Assembly (NCBI GenBank): GCA_041582695.1
Contig: JBFIBB010000001.1
Coordinates: forward strand, 1 to 64,000
Length of the DNA stretch: 64,000 nucleotides
Reading direction: 5' to 3'
DNA from: JAWKWH01 sp041582695
Lineage (GTDB): Bacteria > Pseudomonadota > Alphaproteobacteria > Rhizobiales > Rhizobiaceae
Shown here: positions 10,201-19,038 of the stretch, in pieces
Layout: every line of letters begins with the position of its first letter
Numbering within the stretch: position 1 is the stretch's first letter
Notes under the pieces: model-generated
What the model was told of the DNA's origin: nothing
Database searches by the model: none
The model's input: only the letters and a program-made list of their open reading frames with translations
Position numbers and translations under genes: made by a program

Positions 10201-11198
10201 TTGTCGAAAACCAGTATTCCGGCGGGAACCGTGTCGAGAATGGCTTCGACGCCGGCGCGAGATTGGGAAAGCTCGCGCTCCATGGCCTTCAGGTCGGAGA
10301 TATCTTCGGAATTGACGATCAGTTGTCCCGACGGACGTCGGTTGACCGACTGACGGACCCAGCGGCCGTCGGCAAGTTCCCATTCCAGAACGCTGGCTGA
10401 CCCAGGTTGGCTGAACTTCGCTTGCAGGAATGCCGCATGTCCATCAAGTCCGCCATTCTCGGCATCCTTGCGAAACGCGTCGGAAACCAGGATCGATTCA
10501 CGTTCGATTGCCGTTGCGATCGCCCCCGCGAATGTCTTGCCCGGCTGGAAAAGATCCGTCAGCCCCGAGAGTATTTCATCATGTCTGGCATTGGCATATA
10601 CGAAGCCGTCACCGCTGTCGAAGATCGCGATGCCGGTGTTGAGTTCTTCCAGGAACTCCCATCGTTCATCGCTTTGCAGTTCACTATCTGCATGCGAATC
10701 TCGTTGCGCTTCACCTGCTTGCGGAGCCGTTTCGCCGGGCGCGCCGGTTTCGGCACTTGCCGGTTTGGGTTCAGCGGAGATGTTCCGTCCGATGCCACAA
10801 TAGCCCTTGAAGATGCCATCGACGAACATCGGCACGCCGCTTATCGACATACGGCTGAATTGGGGGTCGGCGCCGGGAACGTCATACTCGAAGTTCTTGA
10901 ATGCCCGATATGCGAGCAGGTCCTCCAGATGGTCTTCGGCACCAGGATCGGATTCGGCGAGATCCTTGACGAAATTGATGTGCGAATTACCGATGAGATC
11001 GCTTTCGGCGACGCCCGTGATCGCCTCGACGTTTTCGGAAAACGAAATGCAGTTGTGCTCCGCATCTGTTGTCCACAGCCAACTGTCGCTGGCGACAACA
11101 AGTTTGTTCAGAATTTCGGTTTCACTCAACCTGGCCGTTTCGGCACCGCCTTCAGCAATTGCTTCAGCGGCGCTCGCGCCCACCTTGTCTGAGTTCAT
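7254..11198 (-). CDS. Soluble multi-PAS hybrid histidine kinase with two receiver domains
   Basis: 1314-residue hybrid sensor kinase with no membrane segment. Five PAS modules can be traced at about residues 28-140, 178-305, 320-445, 455-575 and 585-715 (each with a GxxVxDxDDRxVxxN-like core), then HisKA with phospho-acceptor His734 (MSHEIRTPMNG), a HATPase_c domain (GTGLGLTIT) and two receivers with phosphorylatable Asp1023 (ILDYQMPG) and Asp1234 (LMDVSMPE). No Hpt domain is seen. The ATG at 11198 is chosen over one at 11336 because it has a GGGAT upstream and the extra 46 residues look non-coding. No response-regulator gene is adjacent. The core closely resembles the kinase at 35191-37965. 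The stimulus is unknown; cytosolic PAS domains suggest redox, gas, light or small-ligand sensing. Confidence 0.9.
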   Translation of the reverse strand: MNSDKVGASAAEAIAEGGAETARLSETEILNKLVVASDSWLWTTDAEHNCISFSENVEAITGVAESDLIGNSHINFVKDLAESDPGAEDHLEDLLAYRAFKNFEYDVPGADPQFSRMSISGVPMFVDGIFKGYCGIGRNISAEPKPASAETGAPGETAPQAGEAQRDSHADSELQSDERWEFLEELNTGIAIFDSGDGFVYANARHDEILSGLTDLFQPGKTFAGAIATAIERESILVSDAFRKDAENGGLDGHAAFLQAKFSQPGSASVLEWELADGRWVRQSVNRRPSGQLIVNSEDISDLKAMERELSQSRAGVEAILDTVPAGILVFDKDDRFVVANRHIREALPEMVPAMEPGKPLRYSLELAHDNGYLRVSGDKEIDELYDRDREAWIERYSDRYHVERRVSERQNPDGSWVQTIDCRNIDGTFVGVRLDITERKAREEEAAAANSRLQNAIDALKDGFVVWDADDRLVVCNDAFKKQVPEEMRVETGRTYRELLTDLANSGAVADIKGREEEWVQDLLDKRDEELGREIVFESHDGRWIMRRDQVTSRGERVGIRADITDVKRSELELQVAREETDRLLADFRTLIDTLELGVVLVNEDLTAEIINTAFYKIWRYRREDVSEGCKFRDLMDINRANGIYTASDAEWEDYVVSRCEEIRQGNVVPREFVRADGVTLLYSVTSLSGGKRLVTYLDISDQKERERALEEAQKKAELADRAKSEFLANMSHEIRTPMNGVLGMAELLAKSELSSKQKTFTDIIVKSGNALLTIINDILDFSKIDAGQLQLDPAPFKLAEAIEDVATLVSTRAKEKDLELIVRVQPGLPENMIGDVGRIRQIITNLMGNAVKFTEKGHVLVEVAGESRGNSTLLRFSVTDTGIGIPEDQLATVFEKFSQVDSSSTRRHEGTGLGLTITSKLVELMGGTVGAQSKLGEGSTFWFEVELENSGTQSNEKAAPIDVTGAKILIVDDNAVNRSILLEQTASWSFDACAAESGEVGLLVLNAAFEKGLQVECIILDYQMPGMTGFDVARIVRNDERLSDTPIVMLTSVDQALSTREYRDLGIDAHLVKPARSSQLLETLVDTIQAHRSRAGKQPAPEARPEDSGTGLNAQAGPMEHDSRKPVDEIVSLQDGTHGQEQPQADPAAKGLVTDESGNWRDERDADAAAPMESAAGERRDLDILVAEDNEVNQIVFTQILDETGYSYEIVGNGRLAVEAFGKRNPAMILMDVSMPEMNGLEATGAIREIEAGSDRRTPIVGVTAHALKGDRERCIDAGMDDYLSKPISPDALQGKIAKWLEKAKTAEKMTG

Positions 11199-11337
11199 CT
11201 GATTGATCCCGCAAAATATTGGTCGCCGCACGAAGCCCCCCGCGTACGGCGTCTGATCGATAAAAATATCCGCGAAGTTTTGACGTTTGATTAACCGGGA
11301 ATTCGCGAAATTCGAAAGAGCGATAGAGGGTGCCAAG

Positions 11338-11862
11338 CTATTGCGGATCTTCCAGATGGGAAAATACCGCCACGACCTGTTCGTAGGCCTTGCGTTTGAA
11401 AGGCACGATCAGCAAAGGCAATTCACGCATTGGCTTCCAGGCCCAATCATCGAACTCAGGCTTGTGGCCGCCTGGCGGGGAGTGAATTGTGATCTCCGCC
11501 TCATCGCCTTCGAAGCGGAAAGCAAACCAGCGTTGCTTTTGCCCCCTGTACTTTCCCTTCAGGGCAATGCCGATCAGGTGGTCCGGCAGGTCGTAGGTTA
11601 TCCAGTCCGGCGCTTCTGCAATGAACGATACCGAGCGCATTCCTGTTTCTTCGTATAGCTCGCGCCTGGCTGCTTCCAGCGGGTCTTCGCCCTTGTCAAT
11701 TCCGCCCTGTGGCATCTGCCATGGCTGAGCCGGTCCGTCGGACTCGGAGTTGTCTTCCGCGAGCCGCCTTCCGATCCAAACAAGACCGTCGCTGTTGAGG
11801 ACCATGACGCCGACGCAGGGTCGGTAGGGAAGTTGATCGGGATCGATGCGCTTTTTCGCCAT
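11338..11862 (-). CDS. rppH: RNA pyrophosphohydrolase RppH
   Basis: 174-residue Nudix enzyme that removes pyrophosphate from 5' ends of mRNA, starting RNase E-dependent decay. The Nudix box is at about residues 53-75 (GGIDKGEDPLEAARREL.EETGM), preceded by the RppH-typical YRPCVGVMV and W.MPQGG and followed by a WFAFRFEG segment. The start is taken at 11862, just downstream of the polysaccharide deacetylase stop (11882), in place of a 103-codon longer frame that would run through that gene. In pathogens of this order the orthologue is known as IalA (invasion-associated). Confidence 0.94.
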   Translation of the reverse strand: MAKKRIDPDQLPYRPCVGVMVLNSDGLVWIGRRLAEDNSESDGPAQPWQMPQGGIDKGEDPLEAARRELYEETGMRSVSFIAEAPDWITYDLPDHLIGIALKGKYRGQKQRWFAFRFEGDEAEITIHSPPGGHKPEFDDWAWKPMRELPLLIVPFKRKAYEQVVAVFSHLEDPQ

Positions 11863-11881
11863 CACTCGATCGGGTCCCCGG

Positions 11882-13063
11882 CTATTTACGTTCCGGATCA
11901 TCGGCCAGAGCAGATACCGGGACAATCTCGATTCCGCGCTTCTTGGCTTCATTGATCCAGGAGACGACCGCTTCGACCGTGACATCGAATGCCGACCCCG
12001 TACCCAGCGCGTATCCCTTGGCGCGCGCGATTCGCTCCAGCTCGTCAAGTTTCTTGAGGATTTCGCCGCGGTTTTTCGTGCTGTCGATAACCGCATCGCC
12101 ACTCGCCAGCGGTACCCCTTTCGCCGGCGCCAGTTCGGGAGCGAGCGACCGGGCAGATGTGCCGTCGTCAAGAAATAGCAATCCGCGTTTGCCGATTTCC
12201 ACCATTACCGACTCCATGGCCGGGCGATCCGAGACAAACCGTGCGCCCATGTAGTTCATGATACCGGTGTAATTTGTCGTCCGGCCCAGAACCCAGCGAA
12301 GATTGGCGATGTTCTTCTCGTCTCCGGCATCGACGGTCAGTGTATTGCGCCCGGGATTGACTTGCGGATAGTCGAATGGCTCCAGCGGGACCTGCATCAG
12401 TATTTCGTGGCCACCTTGGCGAGCAGCAGTCATCCATCGGCCGATACTGTTCCCGTGCGGGGCGAATCCCAGCGTCACTTCGCCCGGCAGCCTCTCGATT
12501 GCTGATTGCGTGCCGGTTTGTGACAGGCCGAGTCCACCGATCACGATAGCAACCCGCGCGCCGCGCGCGCCGGACCAGGGCCGCGCATAAACGTCGAACG
12601 GCCGCCTGCCGTCATCGGCGCGTCGCGGCAACGGACCGAAGTCCGATTCCTCGATCAGGTCGCGATCGGGAAGATGCGCCGTGCGCAAGTTCTGCCCTAT
12701 CGTGGACGGATCGCGGATAATGATCACGTTGTCGGACGGTTCGGGTTCCGGATTGACCATGATGATGGACGGGCTGGGCTCATCGGCCGGACTTTCCGGC
12801 ACCGCGACGTCGACCGTTTCGCCAGCCTCTTCCTGCTCGTCAATTTCGTTGTCGGGCACGACGGTCACTTCCGCTGGCACCGGTTCCGGTTTGCGCAATC
12901 CCTCATCGCGCAGCGAAACGAATGCAGCGCCGCCGGCGACAAGAAACATGGCCAGAGTGCCAACAAGCGCTCGTGAACTGACACGCCAGCGCCTGCCCGA
13001 AGACCTGCCGGTTTTCAGATTCTGCCCAAGCGGCTGTTCGATTTTCTTGTCCAGCGGCGACAA
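11882..13063 (-). CDS. Divergent polysaccharide deacetylase family protein (DUF610-type)
   Basis: 393-residue protein with a basic N-terminus, one membrane anchor (about residues 33-50), a Pro/Glu/Val-rich linker (to about 130), and a C-terminal NodB-like fold of the divergent_PDA type (ARVAIVIGGLGLSQTGTQ..., EVTLGFAPHG, FLDDGTS). Such proteins are expected to act on peptidoglycan or another envelope polysaccharide in the periplasm, but the classical metal triad is not clearly conserved. The start is TTG at 13063; no in-frame ATG is close by. It lies between ctpA and rppH, an arrangement common in the order, and probably forms one unit with envC-ctpA. Confidence 0.85.
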   Translation of the reverse strand: MSPLDKKIEQPLGQNLKTGRSSGRRWRVSSRALVGTLAMFLVAGGAAFVSLRDEGLRKPEPVPAEVTVVPDNEIDEQEEAGETVDVAVPESPADEPSPSIIMVNPEPEPSDNVIIIRDPSTIGQNLRTAHLPDRDLIEESDFGPLPRRADDGRRPFDVYARPWSGARGARVAIVIGGLGLSQTGTQSAIERLPGEVTLGFAPHGNSIGRWMTAARQGGHEILMQVPLEPFDYPQVNPGRNTLTVDAGDEKNIANLRWVLGRTTNYTGIMNYMGARFVSDRPAMESVMVEIGKRGLLFLDDGTSARSLAPELAPAKGVPLASGDAVIDSTKNRGEILKKLDELERIARAKGYALGTGSAFDVTVEAVVSWINEAKKRGIEIVPVSALADDPERK

Positions 13064-13146
13064 CCCGGTCCCATTTCGGTTGGCGACGGCCGGACCAACA
13101 ATGGCCCGGCCGATCTCTAAGTCGTTCTACGCGCTACCGGTTATTC

Positions 13147-14472
13147 TCACTGGTTCAGGACGGACTTGTTCGGGTCCGGCGGAAATGCCGGATCCTGGCG
13201 TTCGCCCCTTAGCAGCTCCAACGCGAAAGTCAGCTGCTTGTCGTCTTTCGGATCCGGCGGAACATAGGCTGACGAGCCCGAACCCTCTTCATCCTCTTCT
13301 GCGCCCTTGATATGGCCGCGCAGGGAGGATTCGCCGCGGGACAGGTCGCGACCCCGCAATTCCTCCGGAAGCGGTTGGGCGACTTCGATGTCGGGAGTAA
13401 TACCCTTGCCCTGGATCGACTTGCCGGCCGGCGTGTAATACAGCGCGGTGGTCAGTCGCAAAGCGCCGTTTTCGGCCAGCGGAATGATGGTCTGAACCGA
13501 ACCCTTTCCGAATGAACGGCTGCCGACGATTGTCGCACGGCGCTGGTCCTGCAACGCTCCGGCAACGATTTCGGATGCGCTCGCCGAACCCCCATTGACC
13601 AGAACGATCAACGGCTTGCCGTTAATCAAGTCGCCAGATCGGGAATCGAAGCGCGTGACGTCGCTCGGATCGCGTCCGCGTGTGGATACGATCTCGCCGT
13701 GATCGAGGAATGTGTCGGAAACGCTGATCGCCTGATCGAGCAGACCACCAGGATTGAGGCGCAGGTCAAGCACGTAACCCCTCAATCTGTCTTCGGGAAT
13801 TTCCTTCGAAATCTTTTCGATCGCCGCTTCCAGATCATCCTGCGTTTTTTCGGTAAAGGAAGTGATCTTCATGTAGCCGACATCGTTTTCGACGCGGTAT
13901 TTGACCGCCTTTACCTTTATGATGTCGCGGATAATCGTGATCTTGATCGGCTTGTCGGCGCCTTCACGCAAAATGGTAAGATCGATGGGTGTGTTGACCA
14001 GGCCCCGCATCTTGTCGACTGCTTCGCTGAGCGTCATGCCCCTGACTTCAACGCCGTCGATTTCGGAAATGAGATCGCCAGCCAGAACGCCCGCGCGCGC
14101 CGCCGGGGTATCGTCGATCGGCGTGATGATCTTGACCAGTTCGTTCTCCATGGTCACTTCGATGCCAAGTCCCCCGAACTCGCCCTTGGTTTGCACGCGC
14201 ATGTCCTGTGCGGCTTCGGGATTGAGATAGGAGGAATGCGGATCGAGTGACGTCAGCATGCCGTTGATCGCGCTTTCGATCAGTTCGCTTTCCGACGGTG
14301 GCGTTACATACTGCGCCCGCACCCGTTCGAAGATATCGCCGAAGATCGCCAGTTGCCGGTAGGTTTCCGACCCGGCTGCATTCGCTTCGTACCCGGGCGC
14401 GGCGTTTATCAGGCTGAAGGCCGATGCGCCCATGAGCGCGCCTGCGGCAAGAAGCGAAACCTTACGAATCAT
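13147..14472 (-). CDS. ctpA: Carboxyl-terminal processing protease CtpA (S41 family)
   Basis: 441-residue exported serine protease. There is an N-terminal signal/anchor (residues 1-24), a PDZ domain around 85-170 (GGLGIEVTMEN, ARAGVLAGDLISEIDG), and the S41 catalytic core with the Ser in GGSASASEIVAGALQD and the Lys in SFGKGSVQT. Family members trim periplasmic proteins and regulate peptidoglycan hydrolases. The start overlaps the end of envC by 11 bases, so the two are translationally coupled; a protease paired with a hydrolase activator suggests controlled cell-wall cleavage. Confidence 0.95.
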   Translation of the reverse strand: MIRKVSLLAAGALMGASAFSLINAAPGYEANAAGSETYRQLAIFGDIFERVRAQYVTPPSESELIESAINGMLTSLDPHSSYLNPEAAQDMRVQTKGEFGGLGIEVTMENELVKIITPIDDTPAARAGVLAGDLISEIDGVEVRGMTLSEAVDKMRGLVNTPIDLTILREGADKPIKITIIRDIIKVKAVKYRVENDVGYMKITSFTEKTQDDLEAAIEKISKEIPEDRLRGYVLDLRLNPGGLLDQAISVSDTFLDHGEIVSTRGRDPSDVTRFDSRSGDLINGKPLIVLVNGGSASASEIVAGALQDQRRATIVGSRSFGKGSVQTIIPLAENGALRLTTALYYTPAGKSIQGKGITPDIEVAQPLPEELRGRDLSRGESSLRGHIKGAEEDEEGSGSSAYVPPDPKDDKQLTFALELLRGERQDPAFPPDPNKSVLNQ

Positions 14473-15823
14473 TTCCAGTCCTTCCAGTTCGTCTTTCGGC
14501 CCACCATGGGGCGGGGTTAACCGGTTTTCCGTCTTTTCGGAACTCTATATATAGTTCCGGATTGGCATTCTCAGCATTTTGCATGACCGCGCTGGCCAGG
14601 CGAACCTCACCCATCGCTCCAACCGGTTCGCCGGCAAGAACCGATTGGCCAAGCGCCGTGTTGATTCGGTCCATTCCGGCCATCACGACATGATACCCAT
14701 CGCCCGCATCCAGGATCAATACTTGTCCATAGGAACGGAACGGTCCCGAGTATAGCACGATCGCGTCAACCGGTGCGGTAACAATAGCTCCCGATTGTGT
14801 TTGAACGGTGTCGCCTGTCCGCAGGCCGCCCACGCCGTCAGTGGCGCCGAAGTGCGCAACGATGCTACCGGCAGCAGGCAGGGCAAGCTTGCCCTTAAGT
14901 CTGCCGAACGGTTCGCCGCTGCCAAGTCTGTTCTCGCGCGGCACAGGGCGATTCGCCAGCTCCGCTTCGCGCTTCCGGCGCTCCTCCTCCGCGCGGCGGG
15001 CCTCCTCCTGCGCTCGGCGGATACTGCCGATTTCGGATTCGAGCGAGGCGATCAGGTCCTGAAGGTCTTCGGCTTTTCCGACCAGTTCTTCGGCCTTGCG
15101 CCTCTCGGCTTCGATCTCCGCTTCCGACTGCGCCTGAACCTGCTTGCGTTCGGCGAGCAACCGCCCGAGCCGTTTCTTCTCGGCGACCTGCTCGCTGATT
15201 CGGTCGACCAGGCGTTTGCGCTCTTCGGATATCGACGCCGTAATTCTTGCGAGCGATTTCAGGTCGGCGGCCAGAATTTCGGTCTCCGCGCGCATTTCGG
15301 GCACGACCGCGCCCAGAAGGATGGCGCTTCTGACCGAAGCCAGCGCATCCTCCGGCTTGACCAGCAATGCCGGCGGGGGATTCAGGCCCATGCGTTGCAG
15401 CGCTGCCAGTACCTCGGCCAGTATGCCGCGGCGCAGGTTCAGCGAAGTCCGTATGTCGAAATCGCGCGATCTAAGCGTGTCGAGCCGCGCCTCGATATCC
15501 TCGATATCCTCGGAAATCTTCTTTTCGGTTTTCGCGGCCTGGATGAGCGCCGCGGTCAGGCTGGCGTTGTCCTTTCGAATGGCGGCGATCTCGTCTTCCA
15601 TGGCTTTCAGCTTTTCGTCGGAAAGGCTGATTCGCTGCCTGATTTCCTCATATTCACGGCGGTTCTCGGCGTTGCGCGCTTCCAGGTCCGCCGGCGATTC
15701 CGCCGGCGATTGGGCAGACGCCGGGATCGCGGCAAGCGCAACGCAGGCCGAGCAGCAAATCGCCGCCAGCACTTGTGCCAGACCGTTTTTGACTACCCTG
15801 GTGTCCAAGTCGATCCGCTTCAT
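14462..15823 (-). CDS. envC: Murein hydrolase activator EnvC
   Basis: 453-residue periplasmic protein. Signal peptide at residues 1-38, long coiled coil at about 40-280 (many heptads, Glu/Arg/Lys/Ala rich), and a C-terminal LytM (M23-like) domain. The LytM metal ligands are missing: the usual HxxxD and HxH positions read VAHFGATDG... and YHVVMAGMD. This degenerate site is what is known of EnvC, which activates amidases instead of cutting peptidoglycan itself during cell separation. It is first in a minus-strand unit with ctpA and the polysaccharide deacetylase. Confidence 0.92.
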   Translation of the reverse strand: MKRIDLDTRVVKNGLAQVLAAICCSACVALAAIPASAQSPAESPADLEARNAENRREYEEIRQRISLSDEKLKAMEDEIAAIRKDNASLTAALIQAAKTEKKISEDIEDIEARLDTLRSRDFDIRTSLNLRRGILAEVLAALQRMGLNPPPALLVKPEDALASVRSAILLGAVVPEMRAETEILAADLKSLARITASISEERKRLVDRISEQVAEKKRLGRLLAERKQVQAQSEAEIEAERRKAEELVGKAEDLQDLIASLESEIGSIRRAQEEARRAEEERRKREAELANRPVPRENRLGSGEPFGRLKGKLALPAAGSIVAHFGATDGVGGLRTGDTVQTQSGAIVTAPVDAIVLYSGPFRSYGQVLILDAGDGYHVVMAGMDRINTALGQSVLAGEPVGAMGEVRLASAVMQNAENANPELYIEFRKDGKPVNPAPWWAERRTGRTGNDS

Positions 15824-16002
15824 GTCGTTGCGTCTGTGTGCAAGCCCGGGATTCTGATCCTAAGGGCATGGCGTAAAGGATACGCTAACCAAATGCCAAG
15901 GACGTAGATACGCCTCTCCCATCGCTTTGTTACCCTGTTTGCCGGCCAATATGTCAAAATCCCGGCGACAGACGACCCGTCTGCAGGGTATCCAGTCGCC
16001 GG

Positions 16003-16485
16003 TCAGGCGCGATGGTAGGGGTGGCCCGACAGAATCGTCGCCGACCTGTAGAGCTGTTCGGCCAGCATGATTCGCGCAAGCTGATGCGGCCAGGTAAGCT
16101 TGCCGAACGACAGCACCAGTTTCGCCTTGGCCTTCAGTTCCGGATCGTGGCCGTCCGGTCCGCCGATGGCGAACACGCAATCGCGAACGCCGCTATCGCG
16201 TATGCCGCCGATCCCAGCGGCTAATGTTTGCGAATCGAGATTTTTTCCCGTCTCGTCCAGCACGACGAGCGTTGCGCCGCGCTCGAGCATCGAATGCAGC
16301 TTTGCCGCTTCCTCGCGGCGTCGGCTTTGAATGTCCCGATGGCGGCTTTCAGGCGTCTCCAGCAGGCCCGCAAACTCCAGGCCGAGGGATGGTCCTGCCT
16401 TGGCAAAGCGATCCAAGTAGCGGTCGCAAAGATCGGCTTCCGGGCCGCGTTTCAATCGCCCGACCGCGTGAATGGTTATACGCAC
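16003..16485 (-). CDS. rlmH: 23S rRNA (pseudouridine1915-N3)-methyltransferase RlmH
   Basis: 160-residue SPOUT methyltransferase that methylates pseudouridine 1915 in helix 69 of 23S rRNA on the assembled ribosome. The SAM-binding knot is seen as FAIGGPDGHDPE and LSFGKLTWPHQLARIMLAEQLYRS, and the protein ends in the diagnostic HPYHRA. Length matches the family. It follows rsfS by 20 bases on the same strand, so ribosome maturation genes are grouped. Confidence 0.97.
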   Translation of the reverse strand: MRITIHAVGRLKRGPEADLCDRYLDRFAKAGPSLGLEFAGLLETPESRHRDIQSRRREEAAKLHSMLERGATLVVLDETGKNLDSQTLAAGIGGIRDSGVRDCVFAIGGPDGHDPELKAKAKLVLSFGKLTWPHQLARIMLAEQLYRSATILSGHPYHRA

Positions 16486-16505
16486 CTTGTTCCGGCCGTT
16501 GCAGC

Positions 16506-16865
16506 CTAGTGCACGGTCTGCTCGTCAAGATCGGGCGCCAGCCACATCTTCTCGATGTTGTAGAACTCGCGGACTTCCGGCCGGAAAACATGCACGATTA
16601 TGTCGCCGGCGTCGATCAGCACCCAGTCGGCGCTTTGCAGCCCTTCGACTCGTGCTGTTCCCATACCGGCGTCCTTCAGCGCCCTCAGCAGGTGATCCGC
16701 CACTGCGGACACATGCCGGTGCGACCGCCCGGAAGCGACCACCATGTAGTCACCGAGGCTGGATTTGCCCTGAATGTCGATCGGAACGATGTTTTCGGCC
16801 TTCGAGTCTTCGAGACTGGCAAGGACCATGTTGAGTGCCGCAGATGAGTCGTGTTGAACGCTCAT
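16506..16865 (-). CDS. rsfS: Ribosomal silencing factor RsfS
   Basis: 119-residue protein of the RsfS/Iojap family, which binds bL14 on the 50S subunit and blocks subunit joining under starvation. Diagnostic stretches are DYMVVASGRSHRHVSAVAD, GLQSADWVLIDAGDIIVHVF and REFYNIEKMW. The frame is open to 16973, but the ATG at 16865 gives the family length, so the 36-residue basic leader is not included; this choice is moderately sure. Gene order nadD-rsfS-rlmH is widespread in bacteria. Confidence 0.95.
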   Translation of the reverse strand: MSVQHDSSAALNMVLASLEDSKAENIVPIDIQGKSSLGDYMVVASGRSHRHVSAVADHLLRALKDAGMGTARVEGLQSADWVLIDAGDIIVHVFRPEVREFYNIEKMWLAPDLDEQTVH

Positions 16866-17020
16866 TTCGGCCGGTGAAGGATCAAGGGATTCCTTCCGCG
16901 TATTTGCTGTTCTCAGAACTTTTCCTTTCCTGGCAAGAACAACGGGTTCACCCGGATACCGCTCCGGGCGCACTACAGGATATGCAGGAAAATCTTAAGG
17001 ATTCAAGACAATCCGTAAAA

Positions 17021-17701
17021 CTATCTGAAAGAACCATCGCCTTCTTTGCCTCGCGCGGCCCGGTTTTCCGCCTCGTCCGGCAGGGTGGAATGTGCCGCTG
17101 TCGCCTGGGACTTTCCGGTTTCAGCGCCAATCCTGAGCGCCGTTGAAGACAGCGAGGAACGTGGGCCGTGGATGAACGTCCAGGCGGGCGCTTGCCGGTG
17201 CGCAAGCAGGGCCGCATCCTCCTCGTCCAGCCGGGCATGTTCATACGATTTGGCCATGATCGAGGAAAGAAAGGAAAGCGTCGAACCCGGCCTGTCAATT
17301 ACGGCGATCGGAATTCGGTCGGCAATCCAGCGCCAGCGCTGCCATTTGTGGAAATTTTTCAGATTGTCGGCACCCATCACCCAGACGAAATTGACGCCCG
17401 GATTGCGGCTGGTGACCAGTTTGACCGTATCCGCGGAGTAACGGACATTGTGGGAGGCCTCGAAAGCCGTCACGCGAATGCGCGGATCGTCGGCGATCCG
17501 TTCCGATTGCTCCAGCCGTCGCGCGAGCGGTTCGAGCTGCCCGCCGTCCTTGAGCGGATTTCCAGGCGTGACCATCCACCAGAGCTGATCGAGCTTCAGC
17601 CGCCTGAGCGCAATTTCGGCGACCAGCCGGTGTCCCGCATGAGGTGGGTTGAAAGAGCCCCCGAATAGCCCGACAGAAAGCCCGCGGGCAGCGTGCGGCA
17701 T
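17021..17701 (-). CDS. nadD: Nicotinate-nucleotide adenylyltransferase NadD
   Basis: 226-residue nucleotidyltransferase making deamido-NAD from nicotinate mononucleotide and ATP. The ATP-binding motif GLFGGSFNPPHAGH is near the N-terminus and the second signature (GPRSSLSSTALR, the ISSTxxR equivalent) near residue 190. The ATG at 17701 is preferred; the frame extends to a TTG at 17782 that would overlap proA by 34 bases. It links functionally with pncA/pncB at 59-61 kb, which supply nicotinate mononucleotide. The last 25 residues are polar and probably disordered. Confidence 0.94.
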   Translation of the reverse strand: MPHAARGLSVGLFGGSFNPPHAGHRLVAEIALRRLKLDQLWWMVTPGNPLKDGGQLEPLARRLEQSERIADDPRIRVTAFEASHNVRYSADTVKLVTSRNPGVNFVWVMGADNLKNFHKWQRWRWIADRIPIAVIDRPGSTLSFLSSIMAKSYEHARLDEEDAALLAHRQAPAWTFIHGPRSSLSSTALRIGAETGKSQATAAHSTLPDEAENRAARGKEGDGSFR

Positions 17702-17748
17702 GCGCAGAAACGCGGCGCCGACTGCCTTTGGCTGTGACGACGCCGGAT

Positions 17749-19035
17749 TCAAGGCCGGGTCTGGCCCGTTCCGCGCACGCAATATTTGAACGAGGTCAGT
17801 TGCTCGACGCCAACCGGCCCGCGTGCGTGCATCTTGCCGGTCGCAATCCCGATTTCCGCGCCCATGCCGAACTCGCCGCCATCTGCGAATTGCGTCGAGG
17901 CATTGTGCAGAAGGATCGCCGAATCGATTTCCCGGAAAAAGCGGTCGGCGACTTTCCTGTCCCGGGCGATCACGGCTTCCGTGTGTCCAGATGAGTACCG
18001 CTTGATGTGCTCGATCGCGCCGTCAACGCCATCGACGACAGCCACTGACACGATTGCGTCCAGATATTCCGTCGACCAGTCGGTTTCCGTCGCGGGATTT
18101 GCGGGGGGAAACCCACGTTTCACATCTTCGTCGCCCCGAATTTCGCAACCGGCGTTGGCAAGTGCCTGCAGCACGCGGTTCATGTGCGTGCCGATTGCCT
18201 GCCGGTCGATCAGGATCGTCTCCGCCGCCCCGCATATGCCGGTGCGGCGCATTTTGGAATTGACGGCGATCTCGATCGCCATCTGCAGGTCCGCCGACTG
18301 ATCGATATAGACGTGGCAGACGCCTTCCAGATGCGCGAAGACCGGAACGCGCGCTTCTTTTTGCACGCGTTCGACCAGCCCCCTGCCACCGCGCGGCACG
18401 ATCACGTCGATTGCCCCGTTGAGCCCTTTCAACATCTCGCCCACAGCCTGGCGGTCGGTCACCGGAACCAGCTGGATTGCCGCTGCCGGGAGACCTGTCG
18501 ATTCAAGCCCGTTGATCAGGCAGCGATGGATGGCGCGAGATGAATGGAAAGAATCGGAACCGCCTCGCAATATTACCGCATTGCCGGATTTCAGGCACAG
18601 CGCCGCCGCGTCGGCTGTCACGTTTGGCCGGCTCTCGTAGATGACGCCGAGAACGCCGAGCGGTGTCCGCACACGTTCGATTTTCAACCCGTTCGGCCGT
18701 TCCCATGCGGCGATCACGTCGCCCACGGGATCGTCGAGGTCGGCAATCGCGCGAATGCCTTCGGCCATTGCCTGGATCCGCTCCTCGGTGAGCGTCAGCC
18801 GGTCGATGAAAGCGGCGGAGATATTGGCATTTCCCGCCGCCTCGAGATCCTTGCGGTTGGCCTCAATGATGGTTTCGGCCTCGTGCTCGATGACCATCGC
18901 CATTCCGGCCAGCGCATTGTCCTTCATTGTCGTGGATGTAGTCGCGATCTGTCGTGCCGCAACCCGCGCCTTTGCGCCGATCTCTGCCATCAGACCGGCG
19001 ATATCGGTACTGTTCCCGGCGGTTTTTTCGAGCAT
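17749..19035 (-). CDS. proA: Gamma-glutamyl phosphate reductase ProA
   Basis: 428-residue aldehyde-dehydrogenase-fold enzyme, second step of proline synthesis: NADPH-dependent reduction of gamma-glutamyl phosphate to glutamate semialdehyde. The catalytic Cys is in KMRRTGICGAAET, and the nucleotide-binding stretch LGVLGVIYESRPNVTAD and the C-terminal FGMGAEIGIATGKMHARGPVG are family-specific. It starts 3 bases after proB, forming a proB-proA operon. Confidence 0.97.
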   Translation of the reverse strand: MLEKTAGNSTDIAGLMAEIGAKARVAARQIATTSTTMKDNALAGMAMVIEHEAETIIEANRKDLEAAGNANISAAFIDRLTLTEERIQAMAEGIRAIADLDDPVGDVIAAWERPNGLKIERVRTPLGVLGVIYESRPNVTADAAALCLKSGNAVILRGGSDSFHSSRAIHRCLINGLESTGLPAAAIQLVPVTDRQAVGEMLKGLNGAIDVIVPRGGRGLVERVQKEARVPVFAHLEGVCHVYIDQSADLQMAIEIAVNSKMRRTGICGAAETILIDRQAIGTHMNRVLQALANAGCEIRGDEDVKRGFPPANPATETDWSTEYLDAIVSVAVVDGVDGAIEHIKRYSSGHTEAVIARDRKVADRFFREIDSAILLHNASTQFADGGEFGMGAEIGIATGKMHARGPVGVEQLTSFKYCVRGTGQTRP

Positions 19036-19038
19036 GGT

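Noticed and set aside
16866..16973. 36-residue N-terminal extension of RsfS
   Set aside because: The frame is open but basic, unlike the family; ATG at 16865 gives normal length.
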